Assembly (NCBI GenBank): GCA_037903475.1
Contig: JBAJFG010000476.1
Span: forward strand, 992,001 to 1,056,000
Direction: 5' to 3'
DNA: 64,000 nucleotides
Source: Ancylostoma caninum
Taxonomy: Eukaryota; Nematoda; Chromadorea; Rhabditida; Ancylostomatidae
This document shows positions 10,409-22,196 of this stretch, piece after piece. The notes beneath the pieces were generated by a model. The model was not told the origin of the DNA, made no database searches, and was given only the letters and a program-made list of their open reading frames with translations. The number at the start of each line of letters is the position of its first letter. Position 1 is the stretch's first letter. The position numbers and the translations under genes are program-made.

Positions 10409-12745
10409 AGAGTTCTCCATAAGTTGAGGAACCACCATATGAGGGAGAGAGATGGTAGCATAACTTATGCTCACCATCAGTATGACTATACGTTATTTGT
10501 GCAAAATTTTGTTGTAGTTTTTGACTTATCCAACGCTCAACGTTCCCTACATTTAGAAAAACGTTGGTTTTCTTGAACAGAATCTTTTCGGCTTTCAGTT
10601 ATACATATGTAAATTCCATAGTTAAGGCAAACAGAAGAAACTATCATTCTATGAATTGAAATAGGTATTGTACACAATTATCCACCCATCCTGAAGGACT
10701 GATAATGACAAGCGAGCTTTCAGCAAGTTTCTTAACAACAGTATGTGAGAACACTGTGAGCAAGAACGTTGGAGCCGTTTCACTGAGCAAAGGAAGCTGA
10801 GTTTGTGGATCGAGTGCGAAAAATCAACTATATTCAGAGTGAAACCAACTCCCTGACGGATAACAAAAAACTAGTTAGCCTTATTGGATTTTCTCTTATC
10901 GAATTTTGAACCATCGATTACTGGTGCACCAAAATGATGTTTCCACATCTGACCGCTAATAAGTACATAGATCAAAATAGAAGTACTCACGAACTCATTT
11001 CCATGTTACACACCTCAAGATTACCGTCGTTCAAAGACTGTCATTGATAGCTACACTGCTTACTTGCTCATTGCTCATAATGTTCTGGAGAAATCCATAA
11101 ATATCAGAAGTGACAGTGGTGTGGTGCGATGTGACTGCCTAATGGCTTGTGAGAGCATTTCTCTGGAAAGAACGCTTGCAGGCCAGTAGCACCGTATGTC
11201 ATATGTATGTTCAAAGAAGGAACAGTGCTAGTTGCGCATCGACTCCATGAGCTTTTTTAACAGCGACCGCCATGTTGAACCTTTTAAACTCTGAGTTACG
11301 GGTGCGCTAAAAATCCCTTAGACAAATAATTGCTCGTTCATCCGTGAAGAAGAGAAGAATGAAAAATCCGGGAAATAGTTCGCACTCATCCTCAAGTCAG
11401 CTGCTAAAATAAATCATTGTTTTTCATTGTGATGTCTTTCATGGGCCCATTTCATGGACCCTTTTGTGGGTTTTGTTATGTCATGGACAATGAGGTACTG
11501 GTGGCATTCATGAAAAGACAAACTACGTTAATCCCAACAAAAATAGACAAACACGAGGAAATATCTGCAGTACACATGTCTGGAACAAAACAGTGGAATA
11601 ACAGTCGGGCCTAATAAAGTTAGTAAACAGGAAAAATTCACATTCTCTAGTAGGTGGGCGGGATGAGCTCAAGAGAACAACAAAAGCAAAGGTAAACTTG
11701 GTCTGGTGTCGAAACCTCAATTGCGAAGGACTTCATGCGTAACATTGTCAAATGTCATATTAGCGGGGCTTCCGCTGCTCGCTTTGGTGCCAGGCATCTG
11801 CGTAACCGCTCTCCACTGAATGCAAACGTTGCCTTTCGAGTCATTCATGTTGCTAGACTCAGAAAGACCAGTTATGACGTTCTAAGAGGCAACAGACAGA
11901 GGACACTGCGTTAGAGCTCGACGGAGAGTGCATCAACGAGAAAGTGGGTGTGTGGTGGTGAAAATACCAGGGAGGAAAGCCAGACAAGCCGAAATCAAAA
12001 AAGAAATGAATTATTAATGACACCTCTTAATAGCTGTTTTCGAGTTACTGCACACGGGATGACAATTTCTGTCGTGCCATCCGCAGGTAGACGTCGAGCT
12101 CCACAAGTCTGCAGACTGCTTATTAAGTGTGTCCGAAAGTCAAGTTAACTGCTAGTTATTGTGTAGGATATGCACCTCAGGGCTTTCCAGCCGATACTAC
12201 CAAATCAAGCGTCTTTGTGAGCTCGCGCTTACGTCAATAGCGCGTTGAGATGTTCAGGAAACCTTTGAACATGCGATTGAACACAAGAACAAAACTGAGT
12301 GCTCATGTCCTGATAGTTTGCTCTTTCAAGGACACTGAATGACAGAAAACCTTCAAAAGAAGATACACCCACTCATATCTCATAACAAAAATTGAGACCG
12401 AGGATACCTCGAATTAATTATATGCCCATATCAAGTAAGTGGAATGTGTCAGGGCGATGGGATATTGTTTGTCTAGAAAGGTTTAATTAGTGTTTCATTG
12501 ACGATGTAAGATGCATGATGAGTTCACTCCTTTCCTAGTGGTTTCTCCGAATCTAGAAAAGAGACGAACGTTTGTTCTCGAAGGCTACACCGCTTTGGCG
12601 ACCACCTGACTTTGATGAAGATCTGAAAAGTGCTTGTTATGTCTTGCTTTGACCAGAAAACAAATGCTCTTGGGGAGGTTTGATTTTCTGGTCCCTTTTA
12701 TAGTGATGTGACCATCGACAAAGGGCCACGTGGTGGTCATATGTG
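10409..12745. other. No gene recognised
   Basis: Both strands are broken by frequent stops, and none of the ORFs shows a known motif, a phase-compatible splice pair or strong coding composition. No long inverted or tandem repeat was seen. Confidence 0.5.
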
Positions 12746-12750
12746 AGGGA

Positions 12751-12765
12751 GGGGGGGGGGGGGGG
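12751..12765 (+). repeat. Poly-G tract (15 G)
   Basis: An uninterrupted run of 15 guanines, followed by GGAGGAGGAGG-like purine sequence up to about 12785. It is the longest of nine G or C runs of 8 or more in the window. Confidence 0.95.
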
Positions 12766-13840
12766 TGGAGGAGGAGGAGGGAGAGATGGCTCCAGAATTC
12801 AATTCCTCACCATTTTAGTTTTTTTTTTTTGCAAAATGATCAATTTGAACAAAACTGCACAAAAATGCCACATAGCTGATGACCAGAAATAAGATGATGA
12901 TAACAAATACAATAAGAATCGTTTTTGAGAGAAAATCATGCGGCGCTCATTACTGCATTTTTACTGGTCAAAGTTTGTATTGAATCAGCTTCATAAATGG
13001 TTCCTCTCTCAGAGTGAGCACTTTGCAAAAAAACCACCCATAGTGATGAATTGAACTCTGGACCTGCTCATGAGATCTCTCGGAATGCACAGGAACTGAT
13101 GGTTTCAGGGCTCTTCTGGGCCTGCTACAGATAATTATGGAAACCGGGTGATAAATCCCGCGCAAATGGTGTAGTGCCAGCTAAGAAATGAGGGAAACAA
13201 GGACAGAGATACCCAAGTCTTCTGGAAGGACACACTGTGTACTCTTTTACCGATTTTTTGTGGAGGTCAAGAGTAAGTCTCAGAAGTGAGTCGCAGCACG
13301 CCCAATCTCGAGATTTCCATAACAAAAAGTCTGCATTTTGAACAAAAATAGAATCAAAACTCATGGAGGCGCCGCGGCACCGCTTGAAGGGCTTGAGGAG
13401 CTGGAGGAGTGTCCTCAAAATTGCTAGTAAATCTCATTCATGTACTCTTCTTCTGACAGAAAAGTACGCTCTTCCAAGCCACGTCGTCACAAAGTCAAGA
13501 ATATTCGGATTCACCAAGACTTCTCGAGAGTTTGTATCAGGGAACTATAGAAGAGGCCGTGACGACTTCTCACAAAAAAATTGCCAAAATTCCCTATTTC
13601 AGCTGATTTTGAAGACGCCGTGAAGTTCGCTGCGCTATTTGTCGCATCTCATAAAGAGCAAAATTGGGGTAGAATGCGAAATTTCCGAAAACCAGTGTTC
13701 AAAACGCAAATCCGCGTTATGAACATTCATCTTTACCAAAGTTTGTGGGGATATTGCATTTCGAATCCTTCTGACTTATCCTCGCCAAAAATAAGAAAAT
13801 TTGTGAAGTTTGCTTGTAGATTCGGCCCACTGAAACTTAC

Positions 13841-14290
13841 CATATCTGAACAGAACCATCAACTTGCTTTTTAAGACTGGATATGAATTTTTCTGGCATG
13901 TTTCCACATTTCTGGACCACCTTGTCGTTCACAATCATATCAAACAAAAATTGACCACAGTCTTGTAATTGAAAAAATGCTCTTGCACACTGAACAGAAA
14001 ACTTCGATTGTGCGTGCATCGCCTTTTGGACAGGTTAGATTGGAAATCAGGGGGAGGCAAGAGCGAGGACGTTCATATTATTGTAATGTGCAGATAAGCA
14101 GAGTGTTAACTTTTGTTAGCACAAAGTACACTGCATCACCACAAAACCTACAGCACAACAATAAAAATGTGCGCAAAGAGGCAATATTATCTAGAGCGAA
14201 AACGTTTTTTTTTACAAATCCATGGCATTAAATTAGTTTTTTCTGTTGTGCGCAAATTTCCTTTTACCTACGAACAATTCTAATTTTGAA
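13841..14290 (-). CDS. Three phase-compatible exons of an unrecognised gene
   Basis: On the minus strand, in order: exon 14290-14268 (after TTTGTAG; ends in phase 2 at CGTAG before gtaaaa), exon 14147-14111 (after TGTGCTGTAG; ends in phase 0 before gttaac) and exon 13989-13841 (after TTTTCTGTTCAG; ends in phase 2 before gtaagt). All three phases agree and the introns are about 120 nt. The joined product begins FKIRIVRR, continues FCGDAVYFVLTK, then CARAFFQLQDCGQFLFDM, and ends near KKQVDGSVQI. It is Cys-containing and soluble; no family is recognised. A downstream exon could begin near 13120 (after CTGTAG) or 13560 (after CTTCTATAG), both able to continue phase 2. Start and end are unknown. 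Confidence 0.5.
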
Positions 14291-16700
14291 CTACAAACAC
14301 TTAGTATAAATAAAAAATGAAAGAGAAGGGGTTATCCTTTCTCGTAATAGACTGAACATTCAAACAGCCAAGGGTATATACAGTTTGAGGCAAAAACAAA
14401 GATATTTGTTTCTCGCTTAGTAGCCAACCTAACCATGGTAATTAACGTCACCTTAGCTTTTCCAAAGGTAGAGGTCGGAGAGGCAAATTTTTGTGAAAAT
14501 TCCATATTCGCATGGCAAATGGAAAGACACAAAAGTCCATATATTTCTTCCAGAAATCTTTTTTACTCACATATCGAAATGTGCGAATTGATAACTTTGA
14601 CAATGGCCCCAGAATGGTCATCATGGGTTATCGCGACGTAAATAGAACTTCACTAACAAACACTATTTGAGCATCAAATTTGATTATACCGCTGGAATTC
14701 TGCAAATGCCGAACGAACCAAGCGAAAACGTGCATAGAAATCCTGTCTGGGTTTTCTTTTTATGAGACAATATGGGAATATTGGATTTCTATTGAAAAAG
14801 AATGAACTGGTGAACAGTTACGTCAAGATGGATAACAAATTCGGATCCATTTCCGCAAATCACGGTTACATTTGCAGTGGAGCAGAAGCACATCTTTGTC
14901 GAATCTGAGAGAGCTCAAAGTGCACTACTTTTGAAGTATTCTGGAACAGAACAGTGCTCTAGCGTGACTAGGACACATTACCTAAGACGTTGGAGTTCCA
15001 AATCCGGAATGCTGCCTACTGTTGGTCGCAGCAGTGAGTTATCTCGTAGAAATGTGAACCACACAAACAAGGGTGAAGTGTTTATCAAGGGTCGGAGACG
15101 TTTAAAGTGATCCCTTTGCGCAATATCTCATTGACGGCATGAACACCCCTGCACATTTCAAGCTGTCTGAACCCACGTACTCTACGCGCCGCCAGAATTA
15201 CACAGGCAAAAACGAAGGTGATGTCAGAGTAAGTCGGAACACTCAATTGCTTACGAGGTTGGGTGGGCGCGAAGGACCCAGTGACACTGGAGGGAGCAAA
15301 AACTTCTCTGGGCTAATTATGATTCTACGACGCCGTCACGTCGTCTCGTGGTCGGGATGTGGCCGGCAAAATGACATATAGGCGCTTAAAGTGATGGAAT
15401 TTCTCGGATGCGAAGAAAGAACTACCCTGGTGAGTGAGTGAAGAACTACCATGTTCTGGATTGCGAGACAAAGTTTTGCCAACTCTATAAAGACAACTCA
15501 TCAACTGGAGAAGTGAGGCTTTGAGGATAAATCCGACAGTAATTTTTATGTCTAAGATTTTTTAGCAGGAAGGAGGCCAACAAAAGTGTCAAACCCTGTG
15601 GAAGGTGCAGCAAGTGGAACACCAACATTCGGAACACAAAAAAAGTTAAATTTTAGGATTAGGATAAGTTGTGGCGCTACAAGAACCAGCTGCTGTATAC
15701 GGCATTCGGAATGGAGTGAATATTGGTGCATTAACAAACTGAAAGTGGCGGTTTGGTTGTGTACTGTCAAGCATATTTTATATTGGTTGGAAATGGCCAC
15801 GTATCAGTCCACGGTCCATCTACCAGTATTCACTACCGATTGAATGAACTTCATGCTCTACCTCTTGGCTTCGCCATCATTTCGCTAGTCGTTCACACTC
15901 CTTCTTGAGAAAATAGACAGATTCCGTAACTGCAGAAGCGCCGTGGAACCTGAACGATGGATGGGGAGAGGGCAATCAGCAAGCGAGAGGGTCGAGCATG
16001 TTCTGCCGAGATTCTGTGGCGCGGTGGCAGCGACGCTGAGAAACGCACAAACCGTCTATCTTGTCCACAGGGACTGTACCTTTTCTTACTCAGAAGCAGC
16101 ACCGAAAAAATCTTTATCTCTGAGATTTTGAGTGTTCCGCTCCCTAAACAATGGTACGGATTTCACCAAAGTAGCCCTGCAAAAACCATCGACACTCTCA
16201 AGAAGTATGTATATATGTACAGTGGCAGCCACATATTTGGTAAGTCTACGATTTTGGACGACAGAATTTTTGCACATCTCAGTTCAATGATGAGGAACCA
16301 AAACCATATTCGAGTATGTGTTGAGGCTCTCTGGAAGCTTCTTTCCTGTTGCTCACCACGGCCACGGGATGATTTGGATCTGAATCATGAACTAAAATTT
16401 CAATATCGTCGGTTTTCGGAAACCAGATATAAAAGTTTCGTATCAACCTAAACAGTGGAGCGGTGATTCAAATTAGGCACTTTTCTCCACAGCATTTCGC
16501 TACGAATGCTATCAGGTACTAGCTGGAACCGGGGACAGAAACAAACCGTAAAATTTGTAGAAAATTTCATTTTAGTGAATCTCGAGAATAATGCACAGGG
16601 CACATCACTAGGTGGTTAGTGTTGGTTGAGGAGTACTCAGTCCAGTCGGATTCCGAAATGGGCTACTAAGTACCTACATACTAGGTTTCCTTCGGGAAAA
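14291..16700. other. No confident gene; one long unsupported ORF
   Basis: The longest frame here is 15957-16451 (+, 164 codons). A strong donor-like TTTGgtaagt near 16240 interrupts it and no protein motif is visible, so it is not called as a gene. Confidence 0.4.
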
Positions 16701-16723
16701 GTAGATAGCACTAAAAAAGTGAC

Positions 16724-16800
16724 TTTAATTTATTTATTTATTTATTCACTTTTAATACACCAGAAAGGTGTGCCCACATGGCAGGTGTAACAGAATAATG
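16724..16800 (-). repeat. LINE 3' tail (CR1-like style), minus strand
   Basis: Read on the minus strand, GTGGGCACACCTTTCTGGTG is followed by TATTAAAAGTG and an (AAATA)n tail. The same arrangement recurs at 57205-57245 (+), 53490-53560 (+) and, more weakly, 59857-59905 (-). This marks the 3' ends of truncated LINE copies. No RT coding sequence is attached. Confidence 0.5.
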
Positions 16801-19160
16801 GCAAGTCCACGTGAAAGAAATTGAACTATCAAACGGAAGTAGATGTTAGGAACAATAAAAACACACAAAGAACTCATTATAATAAAAAATAAAAACGTGT
16901 ATAAGGAAAGTCTTGAAACCCGCTTCTTTCTTCATGTATAGCACCTTGTAGAACGTATGGACGAGAGAGGGACCGTGTCATAGTTTGCAATTGAAATGTG
17001 GCGACATCATTCCTACGAACTAGATTCCCGGCGAATCGGGGTAAATATTACAAGGCTGATATTTGTTAATTAATTCCTTGTTGCTATGATGCCAGAACAT
17101 AGGCGAATTATGTGCTGGTAGTATAGAAAAGGCAAAGGCCTTAAAGATAATCACACCCAAAACGCAACTGGACGAGCCATTCTGGGGCGGACGCTGTAGC
17201 GCCTATTTGGTCTGGTACGAATCCCAGGCGTAATTAGGTGGATGCTCGCAGGCTCTGTGCTCTCCTGTAACTAGATGAACATGAGCTATGTGGATCTGAC
17301 ATACGACGCAAATTTATAACCTAGCGGTTCTGCGAGATGATCCAACGGAAGACTGTCGCACAAGAAGTTATAGTCACGGTGCTTTCAAGGCTTAGGTGCT
17401 AGATGGTAAAGAATTGGGAGTCAAAGCTGGCCCTCACTTGAGCACTAAATTCCAGAGGCGAAATAAGATAAGTTTAACTGTCGAGGCCATGGTAAAAAAC
17501 TATGCAAGCATGAAATCTGACAAAGGCATCTTGAGCCGAATAGTAGTAAGGTTGACCGAAATAGGATGCTGCACGAAGTCCTGGATTGAACACCATCATG
17601 TTGGTCTAGAAATCATCTAATCTCAAGGTTTCTAAGACGTCGATTCTGAATAACCTCTTCCTGAATACTTCTGAATTTGAGCTAGGCATCAACTCATTTG
17701 ATAACAAGCTAAGTCAGCGATAAACTCGAAAGAAAAAATAGTTAAAAAGCACTGAAATAACCGTTAGTGAGACGACGAATGATGTTTCAGCAAGAAATGC
17801 GTACCATTTAGCGAAGACAGCCTAAATCATCTCAAATTCAGGCTAAAATCCTCGAAAAACCGATCTCACTACGGAACTGTTTGATCCCGCTGGAACCCGT
17901 GTCACAGGAGCGTGTTTTTTCTCAAACCCGGTACTTTCCCAGGAAATTTCTCTCGTTGGAAGAAGTGTTCCGATACGCTGTCAACTCCAAAAAATGCGCC
18001 TAGCTGGTGCCAACTCTTCCCCAAAGTGGCATCTTTTGTTTTTGAGAAACCGTCTTCGGTTTTGAAAAAAAACCTTGGTTAATGGCAAGAAAATGGCCAA
18101 GAACCACTTTTTGACCATTACTGCCGTTTTCTTTTTCTTTCAAAAACGAGGACAGTTTCTCAAAAACGTAATGAGCCACTTTGTGGGATACTTGTTGGTG
18201 TATTGCGCATCTACAATCAACCTTCCAACATGATAGTCTACTACAGGTTGAGCAACACCTGATTATTACTGGAGCGCACCAGAGTGCAGGGTAGGGATGG
18301 AGTAAATGGTTGAACGACAGTGATCTCTAGTCATGATTTTGATGTTCCTCCAGACGTGCCCATCTGAAATCTGCTTGTGTCTAACCTCAGTAGATGTTGG
18401 CTACGCCTCGGACATTGGTGCTAAGCCCCCTGAATCTGCAGGACGTTACTATGTCCTGGTGGTCAATGACCAAATAGTGCACCTAGTGCTGCGCCCTGAT
18501 AGTGCAAGCATCGAAATTTTCCGGTGATCACTTAAATGCCCTTTTAGAAGCACAAACCTGAGAAAAATCTGCAGCTATGCCTTCTGCTTATAATCAGGAC
18601 GAATAGTTTTTTTTCGCAATTTATTAGCCATGTTTACGATTCTTGTTCTTCCTTGTTGTGAAAAACTGCTCATAAAAGCGACTATGGCAAAATCCGAGCT
18701 AATATCAAGAATTGAATCACATTTTCTCTCGATTAGATGAAATGAAATGGGAGAGAAACGGAACAATTTCCAGAATACTGCAAGCAGTGCATTTTCAGCA
18801 TTAAATTCAATGGGTGCGGATCCATCTAGAAACAATTTCTTGACCAATTGCGTAGAAGCAAGAAAGAAAACAATATGTCTCAGACATACTCGAGTATTAC
18901 CTTGATAGCTCATTCCAAGCTTGAAATACAGATTTTTTATTTTCGAAATTGGCAGCGTGTTAAATATGTGGCCGCCACTGTAAGTGATTAGGTGTGTTTC
19001 GGAGTATCAAGTGGGTGAGTTCTAAAGTGGGAAGAATGGGTGTTTTTATTTGCAGCCAATTTCTTCCGCAGTAAGCGAAGCAAGTAGTCTCCAGAATAAG
19101 AGCAGTTATCCCGATGTTTCAAACCTCAGCTAACTACTAGTTTGGCGTTCCAAACTTACG
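16801..19160. other. No gene recognised
   Basis: Only short ORFs are present. The longest is a minus-strand frame at 18575-18913 (112 codons) in AT-rich sequence with no motif or supported splice partner. Confidence 0.4.
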
Positions 19161-19167
19161 CTAATTA

Positions 19168-19200
19168 TTAGGTTGATTTATAAGTTGTTTCCCTTTTTCC
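19168..19200 (+). mobile_element. Solo mariner-like terminal repeat
   Basis: TTAGGTTGATTTATAAGTTG begins at 19168. It shares the TTAGGTTG start of the complete mariner at 27407, with the same spacing to a pyrimidine-rich TTTCCC motif. No matching right end was found, and the downstream frames are too decayed to identify as transposase. Confidence 0.4.
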
Positions 19201-19778
19201 AAATCATGTTGTGACGAGTAACCACATGATCTTCTGCTGACCTACCTTTGACAATGAGGAAGCACTATATAAGCGCTACTGGATGACTGACCATCCGTCT
19301 TGAATCGCGCGATGCTAGCTAAGAAATTTCAAGCAACGGAAATCCATCTGCGTAACTGTACACTTTTTTTTGGGATGATGCTGACGTTGGAGCAACGGAA
19401 GTCAACGTATATGCCCCCTATATGGAGAGGATGTGTTTAGTCTCAAAACAGTGAGACAGTGACTCAGCAAGTTCTCCTCCGGAAATCGTGAGCTCATGAA
19501 TGAATCACATCGCCCATTTGACGTGAACAGGTTCTTGCAGCGGACTTGGAAGTGAACAACCAGTGAACGGCACGGCGAATAATGGAGGTCCTACCTTACT
19601 CTCAGTCAACAATCTTCCTTAAGAGGGCTACACAGAGTGGGTTACGCCAGTTTACTGGGGCGATTTGAAACTTGGCGATTCAAATCAATTCCGAAAATAC
19701 ATGTGTACTACTCCTCGTCCTCGTGTTCCTTCTCAAGAAAACTACTGAGGACAACACCTAGTTGATAAAATCTCCTGC

Positions 19779-20193
19779 TTAAAGGCAGGGGTCCACCTCA
19801 TTTTCGTAGTTTAGCTAACAGCAGATTCTGCATCTACTCGGCGCGATGGTTCCAACGGTATACATAAATTGTCTCAGAATGGTCTATAAACCCGTCTTCC
19901 AGGACGGGGTCTGTGACAGTTTGCCAACCCAAGTTGACATGTGAAGCCGTTGATCTTATCGATTGGACACGCCAAGACTCGTTGACCGACGCGGCAGCCG
20001 TGGCAGGCAGCCAGCACAGCTTGGAGCGATCTGCCTCCGGGCTCCAAATTTTTATCCAGTTCGAGCCTTTCAAAAATGGGGATTTCGTCGCTTCTGTGCC
20101 TGTTGATGTACATCCCAGGGATCAACATGATGAGAAGGTCTAGGATATGTTGGTAAATCCAACAGGCAGAACGAGGTGACCCTCTGCCTTTAA
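19779..20193. mobile_element. TTAA-flanked inverted-repeat element, copy 1
   Basis: The ends are TTAA + AGGCAGGGGTCCACCTC and GAGGTGACCCTCTGCCT + TTAA, so TTAA could be a target duplication as in piggyBac-type transposons. The interior (19820-20160) is about 75-80 percent identical by eye to 23200-23550, sharing AGCCAGCACAGCTTGGAGCG. No transposase is encoded. Confidence 0.65.
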
Positions 20194-20194
20194 G

Positions 20195-21898
20195 CACTAA
20201 TTTCAAGGGAGCATGTCACCTCGTCCCATGGGTTGTAGATATCAACAGACTCGATACCGCCTCATCACGCTCATTCCAATGAGATACGTCAAAACGTATA
20301 GAACCGACGAGAACTCTTTTTCGGAGGGTCCGGAAGTACAGTTCAGGAATTACTTGGGCTGAGTGGTCCGCGTGTTTTTCTTTCGTATCTCTTGAATGCA
20401 CATGAAAAATCATACAATGAGGTAATGTAGTGTAAAACAAACATCCATTAATAGTATTTTCATATATAAAATTATCTCTTTACAACATGCAACTTTAAGA
20501 GAAGGCCTATAAGGAAATAAGTTAGAGCGTAGACATCAGTAGCAAGCATTATGAATGTTCGGACCTAAACGACTGATTGAGCCAAGGGAATGTTCTAATC
20601 AGATACTGAGATCCTGGTCTGTGAAGCAAGCATGTTAGCATGGCTCTCAACAGTATCTTCACAAATGGGCAGTTTCACATGATAAAAATAAGAAATCGGA
20701 ACTGTGTCTATCAGGCATTCCGTGTCTTCAACTCTCCCTACAACAGTAGGACATGATCACCTGAGTGGAAGCAAATTCGAGCCCGGCCAAGTTAGTGAAA
20801 ATGAAAACTCGAACGGTCTCTCTCCAATTCAATAGTTCTATGACATGCTTAGTACCCCTAGCGAGCAGGAGGCTGCTGATGTTGCGGATGCCTGAGCAGA
20901 TTGGGATCTGTCGAATAAGTTTTACACTGTGGACACATCCATGTAACCGACGCACAAGTGGAGTGCGCTTTACACCTGAAGTGAATTGTCCAATAAATAA
21001 TACGACTCGCTTTCAGAATATGGAAACCCAAACCTCGCACAGTGGTGAGGTTGCAGACCGGGATTATCGAGAAGAGCAGCAAGCCGATCCAGCATCGCGG
21101 CCCGAGCTCTCGTTGAAAGGCAATCGTCTGTAATAATGACTAATGCTGTAGGTTTTTCGTTAAAAACAGCACCCACGATAATTTTCAAATCCGAAACTTT
21201 TGAATGTTATGGAGTCTGCACGACATCAGAATTCCCAAGATATAACGAGTTAAACAAGGTATCCAGGTATCCGCGGAGTTGTAACGGGATGCGAATCAGC
21301 TGTTTTGTGCAGAAATCAATCAGTTTGTTTCCACGCCCTTTTTGAGAAGGTTTACATGCTGCTTCTCCCATCTACGCTCTTTCAATTGCTATTTCGAATT
21401 TTCAACTATGGAGTGAATTCCTGTTTGTTACTTCTTTACACTCAACCATAAGTTTTGTTTCTTTTCTTGGGGTATGTCTCTGTAGTGAACATTCTAATTT
21501 CTTTTCGTTTGTGCTTTCTTTCACCTTCAGAAAAGCTGAAAAGTCAGTCGAATTTCTAGTAGCGCCAAGAAATGCGTTGACAGCAAAGGCAGCCTTATCG
21601 ACCTTCTTTACCTATTCCACCCGCGTAACTCGGCCACCTTGCTGCAGTGCAGCAAACAGGAAGCACCCAAGAACCATATTACCGTGAGTTCTGACAAATG
21701 TAACCACTTTATCCATGGTCCTCATCGTCAAAAACCCATGATCACGCTAAAATCTGAATGACATATTTTTTCGTGGGTGCTGCCACGAGAGTTTTATGTA
21801 GCCCCTATAACATATGTACGCGCCATTTATAATCTATATTGATGTGCAGAAACTCAAGCAGAACTGGCGTGAGCAACTCTGCTGTCTCTCAGATGAAC
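20195..21898. other. No gene recognised
   Basis: The largest frame (20765-21133, +, 122 codons) overlaps competing minus-strand frames and has no motif. Nothing else was seen downstream of the tandem-BTB gene. Confidence 0.4.
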
Positions 21899-22170
21899 TA
21901 CTCTGATAACTGTGCAGGACGAACGCAGACCAAACGTCGTAATGGTTCGGATAGAAACCCCAGCAGCAACGGTTGCCACTTGCTGCCATCCTCCCCTCGA
22001 TTGCTGCTCAATCTGGCGGCTCTTTAGCAGCAACTGCTGAGGGACGGCAGCAATCAAGAGGAGGATGGCAGCAACTGGCAACAGTTGCTGCCATCCTCCC
22101 CTTGATTGCTGCCGCCCCTCAGCAGTTGCCCCTTGAACGGCGTTCGGGCTGCGTGCGTGTTGCAGAGTAG
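21899..22170. mobile_element. Fold-back repeat, copy 1
   Basis: It begins TACTCTGATAACTGTGCAG and ends with its diverged inverse. The two arms (GCAGCAACGGTTGCC, GCTGCCATCCTCCCC and their complements) occupy nearly the whole unit, so a single strand can fold on itself. Copies occur at 37055-37310 and 42865-43120. It lies just 3' of the last BTB exon. Confidence 0.7.
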
Positions 22171-22196
22171 GTAAATATTAAACGTGACCTCATATT

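Noticed and set aside
15957..16451. 164-codon plus-strand ORF, the longest in the window
   Set aside because: No family motif; a strong splice donor interrupts it and competing frames are open. Length alone is not enough in a eukaryotic intergenic region.
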